DNA of 8,777 nucleotides from Verrucomicrobiota bacterium (GTDB lineage: Bacteria; Verrucomicrobiota; Verrucomicrobiia; Chthoniobacterales; UBA10450): assembly GCA_003219115.1 (NCBI GenBank), contig QHPN01000014.1, forward strand, positions 1-8,777. Reading direction: 5' to 3'. Made by a program: the position numbers and the translations under genes. Positions within the stretch are counted from its first letter, which is position 1; every line of letters begins with the position of its first letter. Under the pieces are notes generated by a model, which was not told the origin of the DNA, did no database searches, and saw only the letters and a list, made by a program, of their open reading frames with translations. Shown piece by piece: positions 1-6,924 of this stretch.

Positions 1-1
1 T

Positions 2-139
2 CCCTGGTCGGGGGCGATCCAACAGCCACCGGCGCGCGCTGCGGGTTGGCTGGCCTTGCGTGCGGAAGTCTTGAACCATCCGGACAAAAATATTGTGCGG
101 GTGAGCGAGGGCCCGGAAACTTTCGTGCTGCGCTTCTAA
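2..139 (+). CDS. C-terminal fragment of an unidentified protein (5' end outside window)
   Basis: An open frame runs from the left edge to a TAA at 137-139 and gives 45 residues ending in 'RVSEGPETFVLRF'. Third codon positions are mostly G or C, as in the genes that follow, and the stop lies only 24 nt before the next start on the same strand. I therefore read it as the end of a real gene in the same operon as the exporter and LolA-like genes. The piece shows no membrane segment and no motif that I recognise. By position it could be a biosynthetic or acyl-transfer enzyme of the cluster served by the exporter, but that is only inference from neighbours. No function is assigned. Confidence 0.55.
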   Translation, partial: PWSGAIQQPPARAAGWLALRAEVLNHPDKNIVRVSEGPETFVLRF

Positions 140-163
140 GCGGTCGGAGCGCGCTTTCTTACG

Positions 164-2677
164 ATGCCATTCAGCGAAAAGGTTGCATTTTTTGTTACAG
201 AACGGCGCGGACTGATGTGGAGCGTGGTCGTGCTGATTGTTGTCGCGAGCCTCGCCATTCTGATTGCATTTTTGCGGCTTGATACTGAAGTGCTGAATTT
301 GCTGCCGCGCGGCTTTGATTCGGTTGAAGGACTAAAAACGTACAACAGCGAGTTTGCCCAGACGCGTGAGCTGACTTTCGCCCTACTGTGCCAATCCGAG
401 GATGTGGACAAGCTTGAAGAATTCGCGCCGAGATTCGTTGAAAGATTGCGCGCCCAACCGTGGTGCGTGCGCGTGCTGGCAGGTTCGCCGATGGAAACGC
501 CGGATGGCGTGCGCGATTTGCAACGAATTGCCCTTCCGCTCTTGCTCAATCTTGAGCCAGAAGATTTCGATCGGGCCATTTCTCTGCTTCAACCGCAGAA
601 GATTCAGGAGCGTCTGGCGCAGTTGCGGCGTGAAATCGAGAGCGGCTCGCCGCGGCCGGAAATCGAGCTGACGCTCGATCCGCTCGGCTTAATCATGCCC
701 TCACTCAAACCGTTTGCCGGCACTGCCGCGATGGAAACGGACCAGCCGCTCACGTCGCTCGATTCCACGATGCGCGTTTTTCCGACGGTGACGAACCAAC
801 CAACCATCAGCGCCTTCGATTGTCAGAACCTGATGAAACAAGTGAACGCGTTTCGCGCGACTGCCTTGGAAGGCTGGGATGGTGGCAAAATCGAAGTACT
901 CGTTACGGGACGTTCCGCTTATGTTGCGGAAATTTCATTGAGCATGCGTCACGACATCGTGGTCACGGTGTTGAGCTCGATTGCACTGGTGGGTGCGGTT
1001 TTTTTTATCGGTTTCCGGCGGTGGCTGCCGCTACTCGGAATGGGATTTTCCCTGCTGCTTTGCTGCCTGATCGGGCTTGCCGTTGGCCTGCTGATTTTTC
1101 ATCGGCTAAATATGATCACGGTTGGCTTCTGCGCGATTCTGGTTGGCCTGGGCGTTGATTTTGCGATTCTGATTTACGGACGTTATCAACAGTCGCGAAG
1201 CGAAGGGGGCGGACATCGGGTGGCAATTGCCGACGCCGTTCACAGTCTTGGCCGTGCGGTTTTTTTCGGCGCACTTACGACGGCGGTTGGTTTTCTCGCC
1301 CTCGTTCTGAGCAACTCCTCCGGCTTTATCCAACTTGGCGTTCTGATCGCCATCGGCATTTCTGCCGCCGGATTGTTAATGACGACGGTATTTTTTTTGT
1401 TCGTACCGCGAGGGGAAGTTCCGCAGCGGAGCGATTGGATCCTAAATCTCGTTAGGAACTATGTTCACAGTATGCTGGTCCGGCCACGGCCGATTCTGGC
1501 AGTGAGCTTACCGATTTTAATGGGGTTGCTGATTGTTGCGGTTGTTCCACAAATTCCGCTTACTTTCGAAGCCAACGCGCGCTCGTTGGAGCCGAAGAAC
1601 AGTCGCGCCGGAACTGCGCTCAGTTTGATCATGGAAAAAATGCCGGTGCGCTGGGAACCGGTGCTCGGAATCGTTCGGGCGACGACGGAACAGGAACTGC
1701 ACGATTTTTGGAAAGCGATTTCACAGCATTGGTCCGACCTGCAACGCGCCGGTAAAATCAAAAGCTACTCCACTCCCAAAGCGCTCGCCCTTTCCCCGCG
1801 CGAGATGCAACGAAACCGTCAGCAGCTCGCGTCGATCAATTTTCCGGCAGCCCGAGATTCTTTGCAAAATGCTTTGACCCAAAATCGATTCAGCGCTGAT
1901 GCTTTCGCCTCGGCTTTCGAATTGCTCAATCAGCTCCAGGCGGCCAGCGCTGCCGAGTTCAAAGTTCCGTCGTGGCGGACGCAATTGCCGCCGACTTCCG
2001 CCTGGTGGTTCCTGGTCGAACGCTACTTTGCCCAGGACTCGCTCACCACGACCGGTTTCGTGACCACCAACGCGCCGGTGGCGACGCAGGAACAAAAAAA
2101 CGTGCTCGCGCGCGAACTTCCGGTCGCAGGCATTCCGATCACCCTCTCGGGCTGGAGTTACACCCTAACCGACCTGGTGCCTTGGTCGCATCGGCAGTTG
2201 CTGTTGATCAGCGCGCTCATGGCCGTCTTCGATGCCTCCCTGCTGGCGGTCCTTTATCGCGACTTGCGTCTTTGGCTGGTGCAGGTGATAACGCTTGCCC
2301 TTGCGGTCGCGGCCATGATTGCCTCGATGAAACTGTTTCACCTTCCCCTGAATTTGTTGAACGTGCTCGCCTTTCGTCTCGTCTTGGCTATCGGTGTGGA
2401 CTACGGCATCTACGTATTGTTAGTCTGGCAGCGCAGCCACGAAGTGGCGCGCGATCTTACTGGTGTGATCAAACCCGTTGCTCTCGCCGGTCTGACCGCG
2501 ATCGCGGGATTCGGTTCGCTCGGCTGGGCGCATAACCCAACCCTGAGCGGGCTTGGTATTGCCTGCGCCATCGGCCTGTTCTGGAGTCTGGCGGCGACCA
2601 TCTTCTTCACTTTGCCGGCGGCGGTGGCGGTAAGGCCCAAGCTGCCGCAGGAGCATTTCGAATTGGAACATGCGTAG
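164..2677 (+). CDS. MMPL/RND-family membrane exporter (putative lipid or polyene exporter)
   Basis: This 837-residue inner-membrane protein has the two-fold RND/MMPL layout. TM1 is at about residues 17-37, followed by a periplasmic domain (about 40-260), TM2-6 (about 264-412), TM7 (about 444-462), a second periplasmic domain (about 463-675) and TM8-12 (about 680-826). The RND relay motif occurs in both halves: GVDF at 330-333 and GVDY at 744-747, with D332 and D746 as the likely proton-relay residues. MMPL proteins use the proton motive force to move lipids, polyketides or similar hydrophobic molecules out of the membrane. The stop overlaps the start of a LolA-like carrier by 8 nt, so the two are probably translationally coupled. 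This pairing is known from aryl polyene and related lipid clusters. The ATG at 164 puts TM1 at the N-terminus as expected and lies 24 nt after the preceding stop; a weak GGAG (146-149) precedes it. The substrate cannot be read from the sequence. Confidence 0.88.
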   Translation: MPFSEKVAFFVTERRGLMWSVVVLIVVASLAILIAFLRLDTEVLNLLPRGFDSVEGLKTYNSEFAQTRELTFALLCQSEDVDKLEEFAPRFVERLRAQPWCVRVLAGSPMETPDGVRDLQRIALPLLLNLEPEDFDRAISLLQPQKIQERLAQLRREIESGSPRPEIELTLDPLGLIMPSLKPFAGTAAMETDQPLTSLDSTMRVFPTVTNQPTISAFDCQNLMKQVNAFRATALEGWDGGKIEVLVTGRSAYVAEISLSMRHDIVVTVLSSIALVGAVFFIGFRRWLPLLGMGFSLLLCCLIGLAVGLLIFHRLNMITVGFCAILVGLGVDFAILIYGRYQQSRSEGGGHRVAIADAVHSLGRAVFFGALTTAVGFLALVLSNSSGFIQLGVLIAIGISAAGLLMTTVFFLFVPRGEVPQRSDWILNLVRNYVHSMLVRPRPILAVSLPILMGLLIVAVVPQIPLTFEANARSLEPKNSRAGTALSLIMEKMPVRWEPVLGIVRATTEQELHDFWKAISQHWSDLQRAGKIKSYSTPKALALSPREMQRNRQQLASINFPAARDSLQNALTQNRFSADAFASAFELLNQLQAASAAEFKVPSWRTQLPPTSAWWFLVERYFAQDSLTTTGFVTTNAPVATQEQKNVLARELPVAGIPITLSGWSYTLTDLVPWSHRQLLLISALMAVFDASLLAVLYRDLRLWLVQVITLALAVAAMIASMKLFHLPLNLLNVLAFRLVLAIGVDYGIYVLLVWQRSHEVARDLTGVIKPVALAGLTAIAGFGSLGWAHNPTLSGLGIACAIGLFWSLAATIFFTLPAAVAVRPKLPQEHFELEHA

Positions 2678-3338
2678 GGCAGTTTCCTTTCTATTTCTGC
2701 TCGCCTCGTTCGCCAATGGGGTGAAGGCCGAGGCATTGTTGCCCACGGATGTGAAGACGCTGCTTGAGCGTATTCGTGAGAAGCGCGCCGCTGCGCCGAG
2801 CATGCAAGCCGATTTCCAGGAACAACGAAAAATTCATTTACTGGATGAGCCGATCAACAGCAGCGGCAAAATCTGGTTCCAAGCGCCCAACAAGTTCCGC
2901 GTTGAACGAAAAGGCAACGCTCCCAGCATCACCGTGAGCGATGGACAACAGCTTTGGATTTATTATCCGAACTTCAAATCGGCCGAACGCTATTCGCTGG
3001 CGAAGCGCTCGCCGGTGGACGCCGCGATTTCAGCGATCACCACCGCCCTCAATCTGGAAAACGTCGAGCACACCTTTCACATCAGCGGCGAGAAATCGGA
3101 AAAAGGTTACGACCTCGAATTGACTCCGCGAAACCCTTCGATGAAACGCATTTTTCAAAAACTGTTGTTGCATTTGAGTAACGATCTCTTTGCCGAGCGC
3201 ACGGACATGCTTCAGGCAAACGGCGACCGTATCGTCACAACCTACGAGAACGCCGACCACGCTCCCATTCCACCCGGTCAATTCGAATTTACACCGCCGC
3301 CGGGCACAGAAGTCAGTACCCCGTTGGGGAAGCAATAG
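2670..3338 (+). CDS. LolA-like outer-membrane lipoprotein/lipid carrier, periplasmic
   Basis: The product has 222 residues with a clear Sec signal peptide: a charged start (MRR), a hydrophobic core (VSFLFLLASF) and a probable signal-peptidase I site after VKA at residue 20. There is no lipobox cysteine, so it should be soluble in the periplasm. Residues 47-79 carry the signature of the LolA-like superfamily: 'ADFQEQR', then 'SSGKIWF', then 'PNKFRVE', followed by 'DGQQLWIYYP' (91-100). Members fold as an open half beta-barrel that holds acyl chains. The length fits the family. The gene starts 8 nt inside the exporter gene, so it is probably a dedicated partner that receives the exporter's cargo rather than the housekeeping LolA; this is inferred from context. 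No strong ribosome site sits close to the ATG, which supports translational coupling. Confidence 0.85.
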   Translation: MRRAVSFLFLLASFANGVKAEALLPTDVKTLLERIREKRAAAPSMQADFQEQRKIHLLDEPINSSGKIWFQAPNKFRVERKGNAPSITVSDGQQLWIYYPNFKSAERYSLAKRSPVDAAISAITTALNLENVEHTFHISGEKSEKGYDLELTPRNPSMKRIFQKLLLHLSNDLFAERTDMLQANGDRIVTTYENADHAPIPPGQFEFTPPPGTEVSTPLGKQ

Positions 3339-3432
3339 AGATAGTTCCCGAGCGTACTCACCGCTGGTCGTGCAAGTTCCGGGCTCGGACCGAAGGGATC
3401 CCGTCGCGCAATCTGGAAGCCCGGCGATTAAG
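3339..3432. other. Convergent intergenic spacer
   Basis: This spacer lies between the stop of the LolA-like gene and the stop of the oppositely oriented S46 peptidase gene. A bidirectional terminator would be expected here. I find only a 6-bp complementarity (CCGAGC at 3348-3353 with GCTCGG at 3383-3388) across a 29-nt loop and no T tract, so I do not call one. Confidence 0.4.
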
Positions 3433-5532
3433 TTAATTGCCCCTACCTTTTTCCAGTTCGTCCGCCAACGCGCCGGCGTCATAAACTTTCCGCAGTGCTT
3501 CAATGATAGCGGCGGAGTCCACAGAAACGGCGCGCGCTTGTTTATCGGAGAAAATGCAGTCGAGCACGAGCGATTGAATGTTGCCGTCGAAAATAATGCC
3601 GACGAATTCGTTCGCTTTGTTGACGACGGGGCTTCCGCTGTTGCCGCCGATGATGTCGGCATCGGAGACGAAATTGAATTTCGTGGCCGGATTCAGTTGC
3701 GCCTGGCGATCAAGCCAGCGTCGCGGGAGGTCGAAAGGCGGCTTGTTATCATGTTCGGCGGCGCGTTGGTAAAGTCCGGCGAAGTCCGTAAAAGGCGGAA
3801 TTTGTTTTTCATCTTCCTTATAACCCAGAACTTTTCCGTACGATAGACGCAGCGTAAATGTCGCGTCCGGATAGGTGCTGGTTCCTTCCACCGCAAAACG
3901 GGCCTTTGCAATTTCTGCATACGCCTGTCGCTTGATTTCCTCCTGTGCTTCGTGCCCTTTGCTAGCTTCGCGCGCTGGTCCGTCGATCATCCGGGCAAGA
4001 TCGAGCATGGGATCGTGCGCCGCCCGCAACGCCCCCGCGTTTTTGCCATAAAGATTTTTGCGAAACTCGACATCTTTCAGTTTTGTTCCGCTCACCAACT
4101 CGACGGCGCGTACGCGCGGCGATTTGCCGGCAAGAACCTGCTTTACCAGCGGATCGTTGCCGCCAAATTTTTCGGCAAAATCGGTCAACGAATCGGTCAG
4201 CCGGAGAACTTCATAATCGTCGTACACCGGCTCGGTCGAAAACAGATTCAGCTCCAGTGATTCCTTTGCGCTGTCGCGAAACGCCGCCATGCGCTCGCCA
4301 TTCGGTTTGGCGCGTTCGTCGATGGCACGTGTCAAAAAACGTGCGTATTTGAAGAGCGTGCCGTACAGCGCGCGCGGGCCGCGATACCCAACGGCGATCG
4401 GGCGTTCCTGTTCCAGATAATCGTACCGTGGCGCGATTTTGACTAGCTCAGCCTGCGCTTTCTTGATCCGATCGTAGGCGCCGAGCGTCGCTTTCAATTT
4501 CGGATCACGCGAAATCGCTTCCCGCAATTTCTTTTCGCGCGCTTCGATCGCGCTCCAGATTTCCGGGTCGAACAACGCGGCGACATAACCGTCGTAGCGT
4601 TTGCAGTTGTTTCGATCGCCGAAGATATCGTGACGCGCTCTTCTCGCGTTTTCGAATGAACGTTGTCCCCACGCATTCAACAGCACTTCGCGTCGGTTAA
4701 ACATCTGGAGCCAGTTCGGAACTTCCCGGTCACGGCGATCGGCCAGTTCATCGACGGTGAGTTGCCGTTCGGTTCTCCCCGGACTTCCGCTAACGAAAGT
4801 TAGCTCGCCATCATTGGGCCCGCTCGAATCCCACTTCAGGTAATGATCGATTTTGGCGGGCTGGCCGTTTTCGTAGACGCGGAAAATGCAGATATCGAGA
4901 TTGAAGCGCGGGTATTCGAAATTATCCGGGTCGCCGCCGTAGAAGGCCATCTGCTGTTCGGGCGCGAAAACGATGCGGACATCGTCGTAACGTTTGTAGC
5001 GGTAAAGATGGTAAATACCGCCTTGATAGAGAGTCACCACGTCCGAGCGAAGCCCTGTTTTGTCCTTGCTGTCTTTTTCGATCTGGGCAATCGCGTTTTC
5101 GCGCGCTTTACCTGCGGCGTCGGGAGACATTCCACTTTTCAGTGCGGCGTTTACTTGCGCGCTAACGTCTTCAATCGACATCAACACGTTGAGCTCGAGA
5201 TCGGCGCATTTGATTTCTTCGGCGTTCGTTTTTGCGTAAAATCCGTCCTTCGAATAATTGTGCTGCTCGCTCGACGCTTTTTGCAGCGCATCCGCGCCGA
5301 CGTGGTGGTTGGTTATACAAAGCCCGTTCGCGGAAACGAATGACCCGCTGCCACCGGAGTTGAAGCGCACGCTCGCTTTTTGCAGGTGCTCGAGCCACTG
5401 CGGCGTCGCCTCAAATTGATACTTTTGTTTGAATTGTTTTAGTGGCGGATTGTTGAAGAGCCACATGCCCTCATCCGCGTGGGCAGTGGCGGCGATGGCA
5501 AGCGATAGCATGGCAAGGGATCGGGAGATCAT
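3433..5532 (-). CDS. Secreted S46-family serine dipeptidyl-peptidase (DPP7-like)
   Basis: I take the ATG at 5530-5532 as start. It gives 699 residues with a compact signal peptide, MISRSLAMLSLAIAATAHA, then DEG. Longer in-frame starts exist (ATG at 5553, GTG at 5577) and extend the N-terminus by 7 or 15 residues without improving the signal; none has a good ribosome site. Numbering here is from the GTG form (714 aa). S46 hallmarks are complete: 'GSGSFVSANGLCITNHHVG' with catalytic H92; 'FYGGDPDNFEYPRFNLDICIF' with catalytic D228, 136 residues after the His as in DPP7; and 'GGNSGSPV' with nucleophile S647. G665, 18 residues after the Ser, occupies the position that is Gly in DPP7 and Arg in DPP11. 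This predicts cleavage of dipeptides with uncharged P1 residues rather than Asp/Glu. V93 replaces the Cys that follows the His in the classical enzymes. It probably releases dipeptides from oligopeptides in the periplasm for uptake. Confidence 0.9.
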   Translation of the reverse strand: MISRSLAMLSLAIAATAHADEGMWLFNNPPLKQFKQKYQFEATPQWLEHLQKASVRFNSGGSGSFVSANGLCITNHHVGADALQKASSEQHNYSKDGFYAKTNAEEIKCADLELNVLMSIEDVSAQVNAALKSGMSPDAAGKARENAIAQIEKDSKDKTGLRSDVVTLYQGGIYHLYRYKRYDDVRIVFAPEQQMAFYGGDPDNFEYPRFNLDICIFRVYENGQPAKIDHYLKWDSSGPNDGELTFVSGSPGRTERQLTVDELADRRDREVPNWLQMFNRREVLLNAWGQRSFENARRARHDIFGDRNNCKRYDGYVAALFDPEIWSAIEAREKKLREAISRDPKLKATLGAYDRIKKAQAELVKIAPRYDYLEQERPIAVGYRGPRALYGTLFKYARFLTRAIDERAKPNGERMAAFRDSAKESLELNLFSTEPVYDDYEVLRLTDSLTDFAEKFGGNDPLVKQVLAGKSPRVRAVELVSGTKLKDVEFRKNLYGKNAGALRAAHDPMLDLARMIDGPAREASKGHEAQEEIKRQAYAEIAKARFAVEGTSTYPDATFTLRLSYGKVLGYKEDEKQIPPFTDFAGLYQRAAEHDNKPPFDLPRRWLDRQAQLNPATKFNFVSDADIIGGNSGSPVVNKANEFVGIIFDGNIQSLVLDCIFSDKQARAVSVDSAAIIEALRKVYDAGALADELEKGRGN

Positions 5533-5580
5533 CGGCGAATGTAGAACGGGCATTGGGTTAAGGGAAAGCTCGCTCACAAG

Positions 5581-5784
5581 GCGCGTAGGGCCTATACGAC
5601 CTATATCGAAAGCCGATCACCCGAGGTGGTCGCAAACATTCTCATTTGCGTGATCCACCAAACGAACTATCTGCTCGACCAACTGCTTCGGAAACTGGAG
5701 AGAGCTTTCGTGCGGGAGGACGGGCTGCGCGAACGCATGACCCGAGCCCAGCTCCCCGAGCGCGCAGAACAGAAGACTCGCTGA
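5581..5784 (+). pseudogene. Remnant: C-terminal part of a 'four helix bundle suffix domain' protein
   Basis: The frame from GCG at 5581 to TGA at 5782-5784 encodes 67 residues beginning 'ARRAYTTYIESRSPEVVA', followed by 'NILICVIHQTNYLLDQ' and then 'LLRKLERAFVREDGLRERM'. From memory this matches the C-terminal region of the family annotated 'four helix bundle suffix domain-containing protein', where a stretch like 'SPEVAANxLICLIHQxNYLLDQQLRALExxFxEEGGFxERxxRxR' is typical. The frame is closed upstream by a TAG at 5542-5544, has no ATG before residue 53, and lacks the N-terminal four-helix domain. It is therefore a 5'-truncated, presumably non-functional fragment. Similarity begins at about the point where the divergent S46 reading frame begins, so the peptidase promoter must lie in this remnant. 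The family's function is not known to me. The alternative is a chance frame, but the length and close motif agreement argue against that. Confidence 0.55.
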
Positions 5785-5841
5785 AGTTGATCTGGGGCTC
5801 TTAGAGGAAGTGTGTCGCCAGGTAGCGTCCGAGTCTCATTA

Positions 5842-5863
5842 ACACCTCGCTTCAGCGAGGTGT
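5842..5863. repeat. Perfect inverted repeat, 9-bp arms, TTCA loop
   Basis: ACACCTCGC (5842-5850) and GCGAGGTGT (5855-5863) are exact reverse complements around a 4-nt TTCA loop. The centre, CGCTTCAGCG, is the same as in the hairpin 34 nt downstream, although the outer arms differ. This suggests a family of related palindromic elements. There is no T tract to make it a standard terminator. Confidence 0.8.
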
Positions 5864-5883
5864 AGGCACACCCACCAAATGGA

Positions 5884-5937
5884 CAACCGCTTCAGCGGTT
5901 TCGGTGCTCGTCAGCACAAAAACCGCTGAAGCGGTTG
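5884..5937. repeat. 54-bp imperfect palindrome built from two inverted 18-bp arms
   Basis: The arm CAACCGCTTCAGCGGTTT (5884-5901) is the exact reverse complement of 5920-5937. Between the arms, GTGCT (5904-5908) pairs with AGCAC (5913-5917) around a CGTC loop, leaving only a 2-nt by 2-nt internal loop. One strand can thus fold into a hairpin with 18 plus 5 base pairs. Each arm is also a palindrome in itself (AACCGC, four bases, GCGGTT), so a three- or four-way structure is possible. It resembles REP/BIME-type dispersed elements in design; no REP-associated transposase is visible in the window. Confidence 0.8.
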
Positions 5938-6086
5938 GGCCCGATGGGGAGAGGTTCAACACCCAGCCAAAGCAGGGTATTAATGAAAAGGTCAGCTGAC
6001 GCTAAACACTCCAGTATTTCAACAGTCTCTTAGGGAGCTGGAAAGTAGTTCTCGCTACTATTGCGCAGACGTAGTTCATTCCAGTA

Positions 6087-6737
6087 ATGCCAAGGAAGAA
6101 TTCACACGGTTCCCACCGCCCCAGAGTGTTGATTCTGGTGGATGAATCGAACGTCGGCAGTTCGGTGCGAACAGCGGGACGCGGCCTCGATTGGATCAAG
6201 TTGCGCGATTTCCTGGCTGGGCCGGTTACTGGCCGCGACTTAATCGAGATGGTGGTTTACGCCGGTTTGCCGCCGGCGACTCCGGCATGGCAGGAGGAGC
6301 GCGATAAAAAAAATAAGTTCGTGCATTGGCTGCGCTCCAATGGATTCCTGGTGGTGACGAAAGATGGGTCGCCCGCAGAAGAAGGGCACTACAAAGCGAA
6401 CGTAGATGTAATGATGGCGATCGACGCGCTCGAGCTTTCGATCGAGATGCGTCCCGACCTTGTCATTCTCGTAACCGGTGACGCCGATTTCGCGTATCTC
6501 GTCATCAAATTACGGCGACACGGGATCCGCGTGGAAGTAGCTTCGGTGGCGGCAAACCTTGGAAATATCTTGAGAACGGCTGCAAATGACGTGATTGATC
6601 TGGCGACGTTGTTCCGGACCTTCGAGATCACCCCCCAGGATTCTGCGACGCGACCGCGCGCACAGCAGCAGCAGAGGCGCCGGTCGCGTTTTCGGCCGCT
6701 CGGGCCTCCGGCTAAGAATTTAACTGCCGAAAGCTGA
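6087..6737 (+). CDS. NYN domain (LabA/DUF88-like) PIN-fold putative RNase
   Basis: This 216-residue cytoplasmic protein has an N-terminal NYN domain (about residues 12-175). The acidic positions of the PIN-like active site are all visible: D19 in 'LVDESNV' (with N22), D107 and D113 in 'KANVDVMMAIDAL', and D132 and D134 in 'VTGDADFAYLV'. The order and spacing match LabA/DUF88 proteins, which are predicted metal-dependent RNA nucleases. After the domain comes a low-complexity basic tail, 'RPRAQQQQRRRSRFRPLG' (189-206), which could bind RNA. The ATG at 6087 leaves an 11-residue leader before the first strand and is the only ATG that keeps the whole domain; no good ribosome site precedes it. It stands alone between a repeat-bearing spacer and rpoZ, so the neighbours do not show its substrate. 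Confidence 0.85.
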   Translation: MPRKNSHGSHRPRVLILVDESNVGSSVRTAGRGLDWIKLRDFLAGPVTGRDLIEMVVYAGLPPATPAWQEERDKKNKFVHWLRSNGFLVVTKDGSPAEEGHYKANVDVMMAIDALELSIEMRPDLVILVTGDADFAYLVIKLRRHGIRVEVASVAANLGNILRTAANDVIDLATLFRTFEITPQDSATRPRAQQQQRRRSRFRPLGPPAKNLTAES

Positions 6738-6763
6738 AAAACTGAAACGCACTGCTTCTCGTT

Positions 6764-6782
6764 ATCCGCTGCCGCAGCGGAT
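6764..6782. repeat. Inverted repeat after the NYN gene (8-bp arms)
   Basis: ATCCGCTG (6764-6771) and CAGCGGAT (6775-6782) are perfect complements around a CCG loop, 27 nt after the NYN stop codon. It is placed like a terminator but is not followed by a T tract, so termination is possible rather than shown. The arms share CCGCT/AGCGG with the palindromes at 5884-5937. Confidence 0.6.
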
Positions 6783-6826
6783 TGAATGTTCCCGAAATAA
6801 GAAGTGGTGTTTTCCCTTTCTTAGGC

Positions 6827-6840
6827 GACAGTAGCCTGTC
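6827..6840. repeat. Short inverted repeat GACAG/CTGTC
   Basis: GACAG (6827-6831) pairs with CTGTC (6836-6840) around a TAGC loop in the rpoZ upstream region. It is short and could be chance, an operator or part of a dispersed repeat. I list it because it is the second hairpin in this spacer. Confidence 0.35.
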
Positions 6841-6924
6841 TGCTGCGATTTTCCGAAGCACGACCTGATTCTATCGCGCCTCGGAAATTAATCCTCGTCA
6901 GCTGTTGACTCAGTTTAATCGATT

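Larger units (their letters stand above)
5785..6086. other. Intergenic region with inverted-repeat cluster
   Basis: I find no supportable coding frame in these 302 nt between the gene remnant and the NYN gene. The left half contains the palindrome cluster described separately (5842-5937). The right half has a perfect 10-bp palindrome, GTCAGCTGAC at 5991-6000, and a small AGTAG/CTACT stem (6044-6048 with 6055-6059). The promoter of the NYN gene should lie in the right half, but no pair of hexamers is convincing. Confidence 0.5.
6738..6924. other. Intergenic region upstream of rpoZ
   Basis: I see no gene in this spacer. It contains two small inverted repeats, listed separately at 6764-6782 and 6827-6840, and must hold the rpoZ promoter unless rpoZ is read through from the NYN gene. 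No convincing -35/-10 pair at a usable distance from the ATG is visible. Confidence 0.4.

Noticed and set aside
820..1158. Plus-strand open frame of 112 codons inside the exporter gene
   Set aside because: It lies wholly within the MMPL gene in another frame and its translation has no recognisable motif. The exporter frame has transmembrane segments and family motifs.
3348..3388. Terminator between the convergent LolA-like and S46 genes
   Set aside because: Only 6 bp pair across a 29-nt loop and there is no T tract on either strand.
3030..3846. Long frames opposite to the LolA-like gene and the S46 gene ends (minus 3030-3662, plus 3190-3846)
   Set aside because: Both are overlapping shadows of strongly supported genes and show no domain features of their own.
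4843..5343. Plus-strand 166-codon frame
   Set aside because: It is antisense to the catalytic part of the S46 peptidase gene. Its apparent regularity follows from the codon bias of the real gene.
5842..5937. CRISPR array
   Set aside because: The repeats are palindromes with differing arms. There is no series of equal-length repeats with unique spacers and no cas gene.
5940..5975. tRNA T-arm-like GGTTCAAC
   Set aside because: No matching acceptor stem, D-arm or anticodon arm can be folded around it.
6905..6910. TTGACT as a -35 box for rpoZ
   Set aside because: It is only 14 nt before the ATG, so a -10 box at normal spacing would fall inside the gene.
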